A stretch of DNA of 9,894 bases from Micrococcales bacterium (GTDB lineage Bacteria; Actinomycetota; Actinomycetes; Actinomycetales; Cellulomonadaceae), in the NCBI GenBank assembly GCA_009783975.1, contig WRCL01000036.1, forward strand, positions 1 through 9,894, in the 5' to 3' direction. Below, piece by piece: positions 1 to 6,555 of this stretch. The position numbers and the translations under genes were made by a program. Below the pieces are notes generated by a model that saw only the letters and a list, made by a program, of their open reading frames with translations, ran no database searches and was not told where the DNA came from. Within the stretch, counting starts at the first letter, position 1, and each line of letters begins with the position of its first letter.

Positions 1-1241
1 CGTCGCGCGACCACGGCCGTGCTCTCCCCTGGTGTGACCCCCGCCCGGGGCACGGGGCCCTCCAGCTGCAGGTCGACCCGGTCCAGCAGCGGCCCTGACA
101 ACCGGTCGAAGTACCGCCGACGGACCTCAGCCCGGCATGTGCAGTCCACACCTTTGCCGGCGAACCGTCCGCACGGGCACGGGTTGGCTGCCATGACGAG
201 CTGGAAACGGGCCGGGTAGCGCGCGGCACCGGCCGACCGGTGCAGCACAAGCTCGCCGTGCTCCAGCGGCTGGCGCAGCGACTGCAGCACCGGCGCGGCA
301 AAGTGCGGCGCCTCGTCCAAGAACAGCACGCCGTGGTGGGCCCGCGACGCCGCACCCGGGCGGGCCACACCTGACCCGCCGCCGACGATCGCCGCAGGGG
401 TCGCGGTGTGGTGCGGGTCTTCGAACGGGGGCCGGCGCACGAGGCCGTGGGCGGCGTCGAACGTCCCGGCGACCGAGTGCACCGCGGTGACCTCGACTGA
501 CGCCTGCGGGTCCAGGTCGGGCAGCAACCCGGGCAGACGCCGGGCGAGCATCGTCTTGCCGGTGCCCGGCGGGCCGACGAGCAGCAGGTGGTGGCCCCCC
601 GCTGCGGCGACCTCCAGACCGCGGCGCGCGTCGTCCTGGCCGAGCACATCAGCCAGGTCTGCCTCGACGGTGCGCACCGGTGTGGCTGTGGTGTCGCACA
701 CCGGCACCACGTCGTGGGGCACGTCCACCTGCGCCCCGTACCACGCGGCGACCTGGGCGAGGTGCTCGGCGGGGCGGATATCGGCCCCGGGGACCAGCCG
801 TGCCTCGTCGGCGTTGGCGACGGGGACGACGACCCGTGGGCACCCAGCGCCCACAGCCCCAGCCACCGCCGGGAGCACACCGCGGACCGGGCGCAGCCGG
901 CCGTCCAGGCCCAGCTCACCAAGGTGGACGACCCTGGCGGCCTGCTCAGGTCCGACCAGACCCGCCCCGGCGAGCACCGCCACAGCCACAGCCAGGTCGA
1001 ACCCCGACCCTGACTTGGGCAAGGTCGCCGGCGACAGGTTCACCGTGATCCGCCGGTTCGGCCACGACAGCCCCGCGCACACGACGGCCGCACGGACCCG
1101 GTCACGGGCTTCGCACAACGCTGCGTCGGGCAGCCCGACGAGGCTGAACGCGGGGATCGAGGCTGCCAGGTGCGCCTCGACCTCGACGAGGTGGGCGCAC
1201 ATCCCCACCAAGGCGACGGCGTACGTCCGTCCGAGCACCAT
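1..1241 (-). CDS. comM: ComM/YifB family Mg-chelatase-like AAA+ ATPase (partial, C-terminus off the window)
   Basis: The first 413 residues of a YifB/ComM protein are visible; family members are about 500-515 residues, so roughly the last 90-100 lie beyond the left edge. The start MVLGRTYAVALVG is followed by the family's Lon-like N-terminal domain (IPAFSLVGLPDAAL). A Walker A GPPGTGKT follows at about 223-230, then the Walker B region LFLDEAPHF at 306-314 and ANPCPCG at 352-358. A Cys pair (CTC, 367-369) comes next, then the YFDRLSGPLLDRVDLQ stretch. Known ComM proteins are hexameric helicases that drive branch migration when incoming single-stranded DNA is integrated during natural transformation; whether this organism is transformable cannot be seen. 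The start ATG shares one base with the yraN stop (TGATG), which suggests translational coupling. One oddity is His where the common motif has Glu (LDEAPEF); the catalytic D309-E310 pair is intact. No in-frame stop interrupts the visible part. Confidence 0.95.
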   Translation of the reverse strand, partial: MVLGRTYAVALVGMCAHLVEVEAHLAASIPAFSLVGLPDAALCEARDRVRAAVVCAGLSWPNRRITVNLSPATLPKSGSGFDLAVAVAVLAGAGLVGPEQAARVVHLGELGLDGRLRPVRGVLPAVAGAVGAGCPRVVVPVANADEARLVPGADIRPAEHLAQVAAWYGAQVDVPHDVVPVCDTTATPVRTVEADLADVLGQDDARRGLEVAAAGGHHLLLVGPPGTGKTMLARRLPGLLPDLDPQASVEVTAVHSVAGTFDAAHGLVRRPPFEDPHHTATPAAIVGGGSGVARPGAASRAHHGVLFLDEAPHFAAPVLQSLRQPLEHGELVLHRSAGAARYPARFQLVMAANPCPCGRFAGKGVDCTCRAEVRRRYFDRLSGPLLDRVDLQLEGPVPRAGVTPGESTAVVAR

Positions 1242-1597
1242 CACGCCACCGCCTTGAGGTGCTCGACGAGCGGACCGCCGCGGCGCGGCACGGTGACCGC
1301 GACGACGTCGATGCGCACCGACCGTGGGCGTTCGTCGTGCGCGGCGAGCCATGCTGCCGCCAGACGGCGCAACCGGGCGAGCTTGCGCCAGGTCACCGCC
1401 TCGGCCGGGGTGCCGTACGTGGTTGTGCGCCGGGTCTTGACCTCGACGACGACAAGCTCGTCCCCGTCGGCCGCGACAAGGTCGAGCTCTCCGGCGGCGC
1501 ACCGCCAGTTGCGGTCCAGGACTGTCAGTCCCGCCGCCGTCAGGTGGTTGGCAGCCACCTGTTCACCGAACCGTCCTACTGCATCTGTCACTCGCAT
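1241..1597 (-). CDS. YraN family (UPF0102) nuclease-fold protein
   Basis: The product is 118 residues, the usual length for the YraN/UPF0102 family. It has the conserved GE at 11-12, the GELDL motif at 36-40 and VVVEVKTRR at about 50-57. Together E37, D39, E52 and K54 reproduce the D/E-x-K arrangement of restriction-endonuclease-like folds. The cellular role is not established; genetic neighbourhood with comM suggests a part in DNA processing, which is inference. The chosen start is the ATG giving MRVTDAVGRFGEQ, where family similarity begins. The frame stays open upstream to 1738, but that 47-residue extension is compositionally unlike YraN and is probably untranslated; a GTG two codons upstream is another option. 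The Shine-Dalgarno sequence is weak. The stop overlaps the comM start by one base. Confidence 0.9.
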   Translation of the reverse strand: MRVTDAVGRFGEQVAANHLTAAGLTVLDRNWRCAAGELDLVAADGDELVVVEVKTRRTTTYGTPAEAVTWRKLARLRRLAAAWLAAHDERPRSVRIDVVAVTVPRRGGPLVEHLKAVA

Positions 1598-1762
1598 ACC
1601 CACACCGTGGAGCAACGGCTGACCTGTGCGCGGGCCCAGATGGTCCGGCTGGGTCCCTGGTGTCACCACCGTGGGCTGGGGACGGTTCGCGCGACGGTGT
1701 GCGCATGACACGACAGACGACGTGTGACGCCTGGCCACAGCGGTATTGCCGGACGTGCCGGG
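1598..1762. other. 165-bp intergenic gap between the DUF2469 gene and yraN
   Basis: No coding signal fits here apart from the unconvincing upstream extension of the yraN frame. No U-tailed stem-loop is visible that would make an intrinsic terminator, and no clear -35/-10 pair. Short imperfect inverted repeats are present (for example ACACG and CGTGT around 1708-1726), but the stems are only about 5 bp. A promoter for yraN-comM may lie here, but I cannot place it. Confidence 0.4.
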
Positions 1763-2077
1763 CTACCGGGCGACGTCGCGCAGGTCGAGCTCAGTCTTCG
1801 CGAGCTCTTCGACGTTGACGTCTTTGAAGGTCACCACACGGACCGAACGCACGAACCGCGCCGAGCGGTACACGTCCCACACCCATGCGTCGACCAGGGC
1901 CAGCTCGAAGTACACCTCACCGGCGGCAGAGCGCACCTGCAGGTCCACCTGGTTGGCGAGGTAGAACCGACGTTCGGTCTCCACGACATAGCTGAACAGC
2001 CCGACGACGTCGCGGTACTCGCGGAACAGCGCGAGCTCAGCGTCAGTCTCGTAGTTCTCCAGGTCCTCGGCGCTCAC
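1763..2077 (-). CDS. DUF2469 family protein, conserved in Actinobacteria
   Basis: This small acidic protein of 104 residues matches the actinobacterial DUF2469 family, whose mycobacterial members are about 100 residues. The recognisable core is SAEDLENYE at the N-terminus, then FREYRDVVGLFSYVVETERRFYLAN (about 18-42), GEVYFELALVDAWVWDVY (53-70) and RFVRSVRVVTFKDVNVEEL (74-92). Its biochemical function is unknown to me; genes of this family commonly sit next to rnhB, as here. I chose the GTG giving VSAEDLE because family members start at this point. It leaves a 7-base spacer after the rnhB stop. An in-frame ATG 18 bases upstream (2095) would add MRDDRA, overlap rnhB, and has no better ribosome binding site. 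There is no signal peptide or membrane segment. Confidence 0.9.
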   Translation of the reverse strand: MSAEDLENYETDAELALFREYRDVVGLFSYVVETERRFYLANQVDLQVRSAAGEVYFELALVDAWVWDVYRSARFVRSVRVVTFKDVNVEELAKTELDLRDVAR

Positions 2078-2084
2078 GGCCCTA

Positions 2085-2753
2085 TCATCTCTCATCGTCG
2101 CGGTCGCACGGGCCCGGCAGGCGCCACGAACGCCGGTGCACCGGGCTCAGGCCGTGCTCGGCCAGCGCCGCGAGGTGCGCCTGGGCCCCGTACCCCTTGT
2201 TCTTCGCCCACCCGTACACCGGGTGCTCGGCGTCGAGCTCGGTCATGAGCGCGTCGCGGGTGACTTTTGCCACGACGGACGCTGCGGCGACCGACGCGCA
2301 GGTCTGGTCGGCTCTCACACGCATGTGCACGACGCGGCCGTCGCCGTCGTCGAACAGGTCGGCCGGGACCGTCAACCAGTCGTGCGAACCGTCGAGCAGC
2401 ACGGTGGTCACCGGTCCGAGGACCTGCTCGACCTGTTCCAGGGCGCGGGTCCCGGCCCGGCGCAACGCCGCGACGATCCCGACCTCGTCGACCTCGCCTG
2501 CGCTGGCGTGCCCGACCGCCCACGCACAGCCCCAACGCACGAGCGCAGGCACGAGCAGGTCACGGCCCCGGGCCGACAACAGCTTGGAGTCGGCCAGCCC
2601 GGGCGGGGCGGTACGGGTCGTGGCGTCGACGACGACGGCACCGACGCTCACCGGCCCGGCGAGGGCCCCGCGGCCGACCTCGTCCATCCCGGCGACGAAC
2701 CTGGCCCCGGCACGCAACAGCTGGCGTTCGGTGCGCAGGGTCGGGCTGGGCAC
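2085..2753 (-). CDS. rnhB: Ribonuclease HII
   Basis: RNase HII cuts the RNA strand of RNA-DNA hybrids and starts removal of single ribonucleotides misincorporated in DNA. The 222-residue product has the family signature [15 protein letters not shown] (D24, E25), an LLDG strand (D121) and [20 protein letters not shown], with D149 as the fourth metal-binding acidic residue. The C-terminal [18 protein letters not shown] stretch follows. Length and all four catalytic acids are normal. The start is GTG, seven bases after the lepB stop; a weak GAGCTGG sequence overlapping that stop is the only candidate ribosome binding site, so translation is probably coupled to lepB. A lepB-rnhB-DUF2469 order is common in Actinobacteria, and the three genes are likely co-transcribed. 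Confidence 0.97.
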   Translation of the reverse strand: MPSPTLRTERQLLRAGARFVAGMDEVGRGALAGPVSVGAVVVDATTRTAPPGLADSKLLSARGRDLLVPALVRWGCAWAVGHASAGEVDEVGIVAALRRAGTRALEQVEQVLGPVTTVLLDGSHDWLTVPADLFDDGDGRVVHMRVRADQTCASVAAASVVAKVTRDALMTELDAEHPVYGWAKNKGYGAQAHLAALAEHGLSPVHRRSWRLPGPCDRDDER

Positions 2754-2760
2754 AGCCAGC

Positions 2761-3987
2761 TCAGTGGTGGCCGGTGCACGACAACGTCGTGGCCGCCGGG
2801 ACGTCAGCGAACACCGACCCTGGGTTGTGGTGCCCGCTCATGCGGTCCAGCGGCCAGATGGTGACGAACACCACCCCGACGACGTTGGAGATCGGCACCG
2901 CACCACCGCCGGGTTTGGACATGTTCAGCCGCGAGTCTGACGAGTGCTGGCGGTTGTCCCCCATCACCCACACATGCCCCTCGGGGACGACGACGCAGAA
3001 CGGCCGTCCCCCGCTGGGGGTCGACCCGGGTTTGACGTACGTCTCGTCGATCGGCACACCGTTGACGGTGAGCGGTCCGCCGGCCTCGTCGCACGTCTCG
3101 TCGCAGGCGACCATGTCACCAGGAAGGCCGATCACCCGTTTGACCAGGTGGTTGGAGTTTGCCGGTGCGAGCCCGACAGTGCTGAGGACCTTGTTCACCC
3201 CGCTGGCGGCGGTGGCTTCTTCTGGGCCCAGCCAGCCGCCGGGGTCGGCGAAGACGATGATGTCGCCGCGGGACAGGTCGAACGGCCCGGGGGTGAGCTT
3301 GGACACGAGGATGCGGTCGTTGTGGACGAGCGTGTCGTACATCGACTCCGAGGGGATGTAGAACGCCTGGACGAAGAACGTCTTGACGATCCACGACAGC
3401 ACAAGGGCGCTGCCCATGATGATCGCGGTCTCGCGCAACCACGCGAGCGGGCCAGAACGTCCGCGCGGCGCCTGGTGGCGTCCACGTTCGGCACGCGGGC
3501 GCGCAGGTGCCGCCTGCGGTGGCCCGTCCTGGGGGTCATAGGCGTGCGCCCGCCGGCGTTCGGCCGGTGCCACGACCAGACCAGATCGGCTCGATGAGAC
3601 GACCCGACGAGCTGGTGCGACCGGCTCCGCCGGCTCCGGGGCGACGGCTGGGGCACGTGAGGTGTCGGGGACGACGGCCGCGGCCAGATCGGCCGGCTCT
3701 GCCGGCCGGGGCGGCTCTGCCGGGAGGGGCGGGGCAGCCGGGCCAGCCAGCCCAAGCGTGTCCGGCACGACCAGATCGGCCGGCCCTGCCGGGAGGGGCG
3801 CAGGCCGAGCGGCCAGCCCGAGCGTGTCGGGCACGATGGCCCCGACGGGCTGGCGCTCGGGCGGCAGGGGCGGGGAGCCTGGGCCGTGCAGCACGACCGT
3901 GTCAGGCACCGGCACGACAGGTCCGCCCGCGCCGGGGACCCCCGGCCCGGCCGGACCGGGCGGAGGCGGGTTCGGAGTCTGGGTCAC
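2761..3987 (-). CDS. lepB: Signal peptidase I with long Pro/Ala-rich N-terminal extension
   Basis: Type I signal peptidase removes signal peptides from exported proteins at the outer face of the membrane. The product is 408 residues. About 180 N-terminal residues are Pro/Ala-rich and look disordered; they carry four VPDT motifs at about 27-30, 52-55, 74-77 and 106-109. One transmembrane helix follows at about 187-206. The catalytic domain has YIPSESM with the nucleophile S215, then KRVIGLPGD with the general base K283, and [11 protein letters not shown] at 343-353. The extension should be cytosolic, because the single helix precedes the extracytoplasmic catalytic domain. The GTG start is well supported by GGAGG seven bases upstream, so the extension is probably translated. 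The gene follows rplS after 48 bp and is followed closely by rnhB. Confidence 0.96.
   Translation of the reverse strand: MTQTPNPPPPGPAGPGVPGAGGPVVPVPDTVVLHGPGSPPLPPERQPVGAIVPDTLGLAARPAPLPAGPADLVVPDTLGLAGPAAPPLPAEPPRPAEPADLAAAVVPDTSRAPAVAPEPAEPVAPARRVVSSSRSGLVVAPAERRRAHAYDPQDGPPQAAPARPRAERGRHQAPRGRSGPLAWLRETAIIMGSALVLSWIVKTFFVQAFYIPSESMYDTLVHNDRILVSKLTPGPFDLSRGDIIVFADPGGWLGPEEATAASGVNKVLSTVGLAPANSNHLVKRVIGLPGDMVACDETCDEAGGPLTVNGVPIDETYVKPGSTPSGGRPFCVVVPEGHVWVMGDNRQHSSDSRLNMSKPGGGAVPISNVVGVVFVTIWPLDRMSGHHNPGSVFADVPAATTLSCTGHH
3684..3836 (-). repeat. Imperfect direct repeats in the lepB extension (VPDTLGLA coding units)
   Basis: Two 25-base segments, 3746-3770 and 3812-3836, differ at only two positions and both encode the VPDTLGLA motif. 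A second sequence family, starting CCAGATCGGCCGGC on the plus strand, occurs at 3684 and again at 3771. The pattern looks like duplication of coding units followed by drift. Two further VPDT motifs at the protein level (residues 27-30 and 106-109) are more diverged in DNA. Confidence 0.75.
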
Positions 3988-4000
3988 GCCACCGCCTCCC
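3988..4000 (-). promoter_or_regulatory. lepB ribosome binding site
   Basis: On the minus strand GGGAGG precedes the GTG at 3987, with the GGAGG core at 3999-3995 and a 7-base spacer. It fixes the lepB start and therefore supports translation of the long N-terminal extension. Confidence 0.75.
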
Positions 4001-4035
4001 CCCGACCTGGCACGGCCACCACCTGGCAGGCCGGT

Positions 4036-4398
4036 TCAGCGCGACGCCGGGATGCGGTCGCGCTTTTCTTTGATCTTCGCCTTCTTGCCACGCAGGCCGC
4101 GCAGGTAGTACAGCTTGGCCCGTCGCACGTCGCCACGGGTAACCACCTCGATCGAGTCGATCGTCGGGGCGTGCACGGGGAACGTGCGTTCCACACCGAC
4201 ACCAAAGCTGATCTTGCGGACGGTGAACGTCTCACGCACCCCCCCGCCGTGCCGGGCGATGACCACACCCTGGAACGCCTGGATACGTGACCGGTTTCCC
4301 TCGACGACCTTGACGTTGACCTTGATGGTGTCGCCTGGTCGGAAGTCCGGCAGGTCGTCGCGCAACGATGCGGCGTCGATGGGGTCCAGGGTCTGCAT
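4036..4398 (-). CDS. rplS: Ribosomal protein bL19
   Basis: bL19 is a large-subunit ribosomal protein located at the subunit interface. The 120-residue product is full length for the family. It shows [29 protein letters not shown] (19-47), the [28 protein letters not shown] block (51-78) and the basic tail [20 protein letters not shown] (92-111). The ATG giving [10 protein letters not shown] was chosen because it matches the family N-terminus and has GAGGAAG ten bases upstream. An in-frame start nine codons earlier (4425) is not supported. The gene is separated from trmD by a 181-bp leader with a candidate promoter and RNA structure, so it may be transcribed or controlled separately from rpsP-trmD. 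Confidence 0.97.
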   Translation of the reverse strand: MQTLDPIDAASLRDDLPDFRPGDTIKVNVKVVEGNRSRIQAFQGVVIARHGGGVRETFTVRKISFGVGVERTFPVHAPTIDSIEVVTRGDVRRAKLYYLRGLRGKKAKIKEKRDRIPASR

Positions 4399-4444
4399 GG
4401 TGCAGTCGCTTCCTCGCCCTGCCACCGGTCAGAGCGTCCTCGGG

Positions 4445-4469
4445 GCGGAACGGTGCACACACCGTCCGC
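4445..4469 (-). other. Hairpin in the rplS leader
   Basis: Read on the minus strand, the 5' arm GCGGACGGTG pairs with the 3' arm CACCGTTCCGC across a TGTG tetraloop. This gives ten base pairs with one bulged T in the 3' arm. No U-run follows, so it is not a canonical terminator. A leader-RNA structure or a bidirectional transcription pause is possible. Confidence 0.6.
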
Positions 4470-4560
4470 AGCTGGTATCTCTGGCGGCACCGACCCGGCC
4501 GGTCAGGACCGGTCAGTGGCTCCCCGGGGGCAGAGACATGCAGGGGTCAGCGCCGGTGGA

Positions 4561-4571
4561 CCAGTGTGCCA
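4561..4571 (-). promoter_or_regulatory. Candidate rplS promoter, extended -10 element
   Basis: The minus strand reads TGGCACACTGG, nine bases beyond the trmD stop. CACACT could serve as a -10 hexamer preceded by the TGn of an extended -10. The only -35-like sequence is TTGGGC at 19-bp spacing, inside the trmD end. The same TGGCAnnnTGG pattern occurs upstream of rpsP. Confidence 0.28.
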
Positions 4572-4579
4572 CACACGTG

Positions 4580-5323
4580 TCACGACGGCCCAATCACGGC
4601 GTCGAGCACCTGGCGGTCAGCGTCGTCAAACGCTGCGTCGTCCAGGCGGGCCAACAGGTCCGGACGGCGCGCTGCGGTACGGCGCAACGCCTCGTCACGG
4701 CGCCAGCGCGCGATCTGCGCGTGGTGGCCGCAGGTGAGCACCGCCGGCACCGCCAGCCCGCGCCACAGCGGCGGCCTGGTGTACACCGGGTACTCCAGCA
4801 GACCGTCGACGTGCGACTCTTCGACGAGCGACTGGGGGTTGCCGACAACACCGGGCAGCAGACGTGCGACGGCTTCGACGAGCACGAGCGCAGCGACCTC
4901 ACCGCCGTTGACGACATAGTCGCCCAAAGACACCTCGGTCAGGCGCGCACAGGTGCTGTAGTGCTCGGCGACACGGGCGTCGATCCCCTCGTACCGCCCG
5001 CAGGCGATGACCAGGTGCTCCTCGGCGGCCAGCGACTGCACGAACCCCTGGTCGAGCACCCGTCCGGCTGGGGAGGGCAGCAGGATGTGGGTGGTGTCGG
5101 TGAGCAGGTCGTCCAGGGCCTGGCCCCACACGTCGGGGCGCATGACCATCCCTGCACCACCACCGACAGGGGTGTCGTCAACGGTGCGGTGCCGGTCGTG
5201 GGTCCACCCGCGCAGGTCGTGCACGTGCAGCTCGACCAGACCGTCACGCACCGCTTTGCCCACGAGCGACAGCCCCAGCGGCTGCAGGTAGTCGGGGAAG
5301 ATCGTCACGACGTCGACGCGCAT
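4580..5323 (-). CDS. trmD: tRNA (guanine-N1)-methyltransferase TrmD
   Basis: TrmD uses S-adenosylmethionine to methylate N1 of G37 next to the tRNA anticodon, preventing +1 frameshifts; it belongs to the SPOUT knot class. The 247-residue product has [13 protein letters not shown] at the start, [13 protein letters not shown] (49-61), the knot motifs [12 protein letters not shown] (107-118) and [11 protein letters not shown] (132-142), and [16 protein letters not shown] (169-184). D173 aligns with the catalytic aspartate region. The frame stays open upstream to 5596 inside rimM, but family similarity starts at the ATG at 5323. That ATG lies one base after the rimM stop and has GGAG eight bases upstream within the rimM end. 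Coupling to rimM is therefore likely. Confidence 0.97.
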   Translation of the reverse strand: MRVDVVTIFPDYLQPLGLSLVGKAVRDGLVELHVHDLRGWTHDRHRTVDDTPVGGGAGMVMRPDVWGQALDDLLTDTTHILLPSPAGRVLDQGFVQSLAAEEHLVIACGRYEGIDARVAEHYSTCARLTEVSLGDYVVNGGEVAALVLVEAVARLLPGVVGNPQSLVEESHVDGLLEYPVYTRPPLWRGLAVPAVLTCGHHAQIARWRRDEALRRTAARRPDLLARLDDAAFDDADRQVLDAVIGPS

Positions 5324-5324
5324 G

Positions 5325-5852
5325 TCACCGCTCCGGCGCAGGTTCGGCTGCGAACAGGCCCCCGGGCGGGTCGAGCAGCACCCGCCCAGCGGCGATGTCG
5401 ACGACGGGGACGATCTGGTGGACGAACGGCACCTGGGTGCACGTCCCGTCAGGTTCGCGCACGACGAGCAGGTCGTGCGCCGGGGGGTGCTCAAGGCCGA
5501 CGACGGTCCCCAGCAGCGCATGGTCGCCGACCCGTTCGACCCGCAGGCCGACAAGCTCGTGGCGGTACCACGAGTCGTCGTCGCTCGTCGCGGCATCCTC
5601 GACGTCGACGACGAGGAGCACGCCGCGCAGCGCTTCGGCGGCGGTGCGGTCGTCGACGGCCTCGAACGTCGCGTACCACCGTCCCTGGGACGTGCGGGCG
5701 CCCTGGAGGGTCAGCGGCCCAGCCGAAGCCGGGTCGGTGCCCAGGACCGCCCCCGCACGCAGCCGCGCCGCGGGGTCGTCGGTGCGCAGGTCGAGGACGA
5801 CCTCACCGCGCAGGCCGTGGGCCCGGGCGACACGTGCGACCGTGAGGAGCAC
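5325..5852 (-). CDS. rimM: Ribosome maturation factor RimM
   Basis: RimM assists late assembly of the 30S head and binds near ribosomal protein S19. The 175-residue product shows the N-terminal RimM barrel signature [14 protein letters not shown] (5-18). The PRC-barrel half begins near [12 protein letters not shown] (95-106) and continues through [12 protein letters not shown] (141-152) to DPPGGL (161-166), all typical for the family. The start is GTG, three bases after the khpA stop, with no strong Shine-Dalgarno sequence, so re-initiation after khpA is likely. Its stop is one base before the trmD ATG. The rpsP-khpA-rimM-trmD order groups 30S maturation factors together. Confidence 0.96.
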   Translation of the reverse strand: MLLTVARVARAHGLRGEVVLDLRTDDPAARLRAGAVLGTDPASAGPLTLQGARTSQGRWYATFEAVDDRTAAEALRGVLLVVDVEDAATSDDDSWYRHELVGLRVERVGDHALLGTVVGLEHPPAHDLLVVREPDGTCTQVPFVHQIVPVVDIAAGRVLLDPPGGLFAAEPAPER

Positions 5853-5855
5853 AGG

Positions 5856-6095
5856 TCAGCGCTCGTCGACGTCCACGACGTCGACCCGGACCGACCCGTC
5901 GGCCGACAGCGCGTTCATCACCTTGCGCAGCGCCTGGGCGGTGCGCCCGTGCCGGCCGATGACCCTGCCCAGGTCGTCGGGGTGCACCCGCACCTCGAGC
6001 AGGTCGCCGCGGCGCAGGGCCGAACGCCTCACACGCACGTCGTCGGGGTGGTCGACGATGCCGCGGACCAGGTGCTCCAACGCGTCGGGCAGCAT
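5856..6095 (-). CDS. khpA: KhpA-type KH-domain RNA-binding protein (UPF0109)
   Basis: This 79-residue protein consists of one KH domain. Its core [18 protein letters not shown] (43-60) contains the nucleic-acid-binding GxxG loop (G47-R48-H49-G50). Family members such as KhpA bind RNA, often with KhpB/Jag, and affect cell growth and division in Gram-positive bacteria. The position between rpsP and rimM is standard for this family. The ATG overlaps the rpsP stop by one base (TGATG), so translation is probably coupled to the end of rpsP. That overlap is informative, because it is reached only in the corrected rpsP frame. Confidence 0.95.
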   Translation of the reverse strand: MLPDALEHLVRGIVDHPDDVRVRRSALRRGDLLEVRVHPDDLGRVIGRHGRTAQALRKVMNALSADGSVRVDVVDVDER

Positions 6096-6555
6096 CAGGC
6101 CTGCTCAGCCGGTTCGGCAGCCTCAGCCTCAGCCTCAGCCTCGTCGGGCTCGGCAGCGACCGCTGCTCTTGCTGCCGCCTTGGCCTTGGCCTCAGAGACC
6201 TTCGCCTTGGCCTTCTCCGCCTCGGACGCAGCCTTGTCGATCGCCGTCTTGGGGTCGGCCTTGGTCGCCTTGGTCCGCAAGGTTCCTCAGCGCCAGGCAG
6301 GCCTTTGAACTTCTGCCAGTCGCCGGTGATCTTCAAGATGTTCAGCACCTGGTCGGTCGGCTGCGCGCCGACACCGAGCCAGTACTGGGCCCGTTCAGAG
6401 CAGACCTCGATGAACGACGGGTCTTCGGTCGGGTGGTACTTGCCGATCTCTTCGATGACGCGCCCGTCGCGTTTGGTGCGCGAGTCGGCGACGACGATGC
6501 GGTAGTAGGGTGCGCGGATCTTGCCCAGACGCTTCAGACGGATCTTGGTTGCCAC
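6095..6555 (-). CDS. rpsP: Ribosomal protein bS16, interrupted by a one-base frameshift
   Basis: bS16 is a small-subunit protein needed for 30S assembly. Translation from the GTG at 6555 (GGGAGAG nine bases upstream) gives [20 protein letters not shown] and continues as normal S16 up to KFKGLPGAE, residue 90. At about 6285-6286 the frame is lost: the zero frame continues as EPCGPRRP and then runs, Arg-rich, through khpA into rimM, stopping near 5803. Moving to the -1 frame at this point gives [18 protein letters not shown] and an Ala/Glu/Lys-rich tail. That tail is typical of long actinobacterial S16 proteins and ends in a TGA overlapping the khpA ATG. One missing G in the coding strand explains everything; the repaired protein would be about 153 residues. 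The S16 core domain itself is complete. A sequencing or assembly error is most likely; a real mutation cannot be excluded. Confidence 0.9.
6118..6141 (-). repeat. Hexamer repeat in the rpsP tail (CAGCCT x4)
   Basis: Four perfect tandem copies of CAGCCT on the plus strand encode the Glu-Ala run in the C-terminal tail of S16. Copy number could vary between strains without shifting the frame, since the unit is six bases. Confidence 0.8.

Larger units (their letters stand above)
4399..4579 (-). promoter_or_regulatory. rplS leader region
   Basis: This 181-bp region lies between the trmD stop and rplS. It holds a candidate extended -10 element just after the trmD stop, a 25-nt hairpin about 47 nt before the rplS start, and three copies of CTGACCGG (minus strand; plus coordinates 4425-4432, 4499-4506 and 4509-4516). 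No U-tailed intrinsic terminator and no open reading frame with coding character is seen. The arrangement would fit a structured 5' leader controlling L19 synthesis, which is inference. Confidence 0.45.

Noticed and set aside
406..1257. A 283-codon open frame on the plus strand
   Set aside because: It is antisense to comM, whose motifs are unmistakable; the plus-strand translation is Ser/Thr/Pro/Arg-rich shadow sequence.
1598..1738. N-terminal extension of YraN to 165 residues
   Set aside because: The extra 47 residues do not match the family, which starts near MRVTDAVGRFGEQ, and there is no supporting ribosome binding site at 1738.
2267..3361. A 364-codon open frame on the plus strand
   Set aside because: It is antisense to rnhB and lepB and its Arg-rich composition is typical of a complementary-frame shadow.
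4115..5845. A 576-codon open frame on the plus strand
   Set aside because: It lies exactly antisense to rplS, trmD and rimM, is low-complexity and Arg/Gly/Val-rich, and resembles no family. Long antisense frames are expected in high-GC genes.
6281..6290. Programmed -1 ribosomal frameshifting in rpsP
   Set aside because: The site reads GCT GAG GAA CCT in the coding strand, with no X XXY YYZ slippery heptamer, and I know of no precedent for recoding in rpsP. A missing base is simpler.
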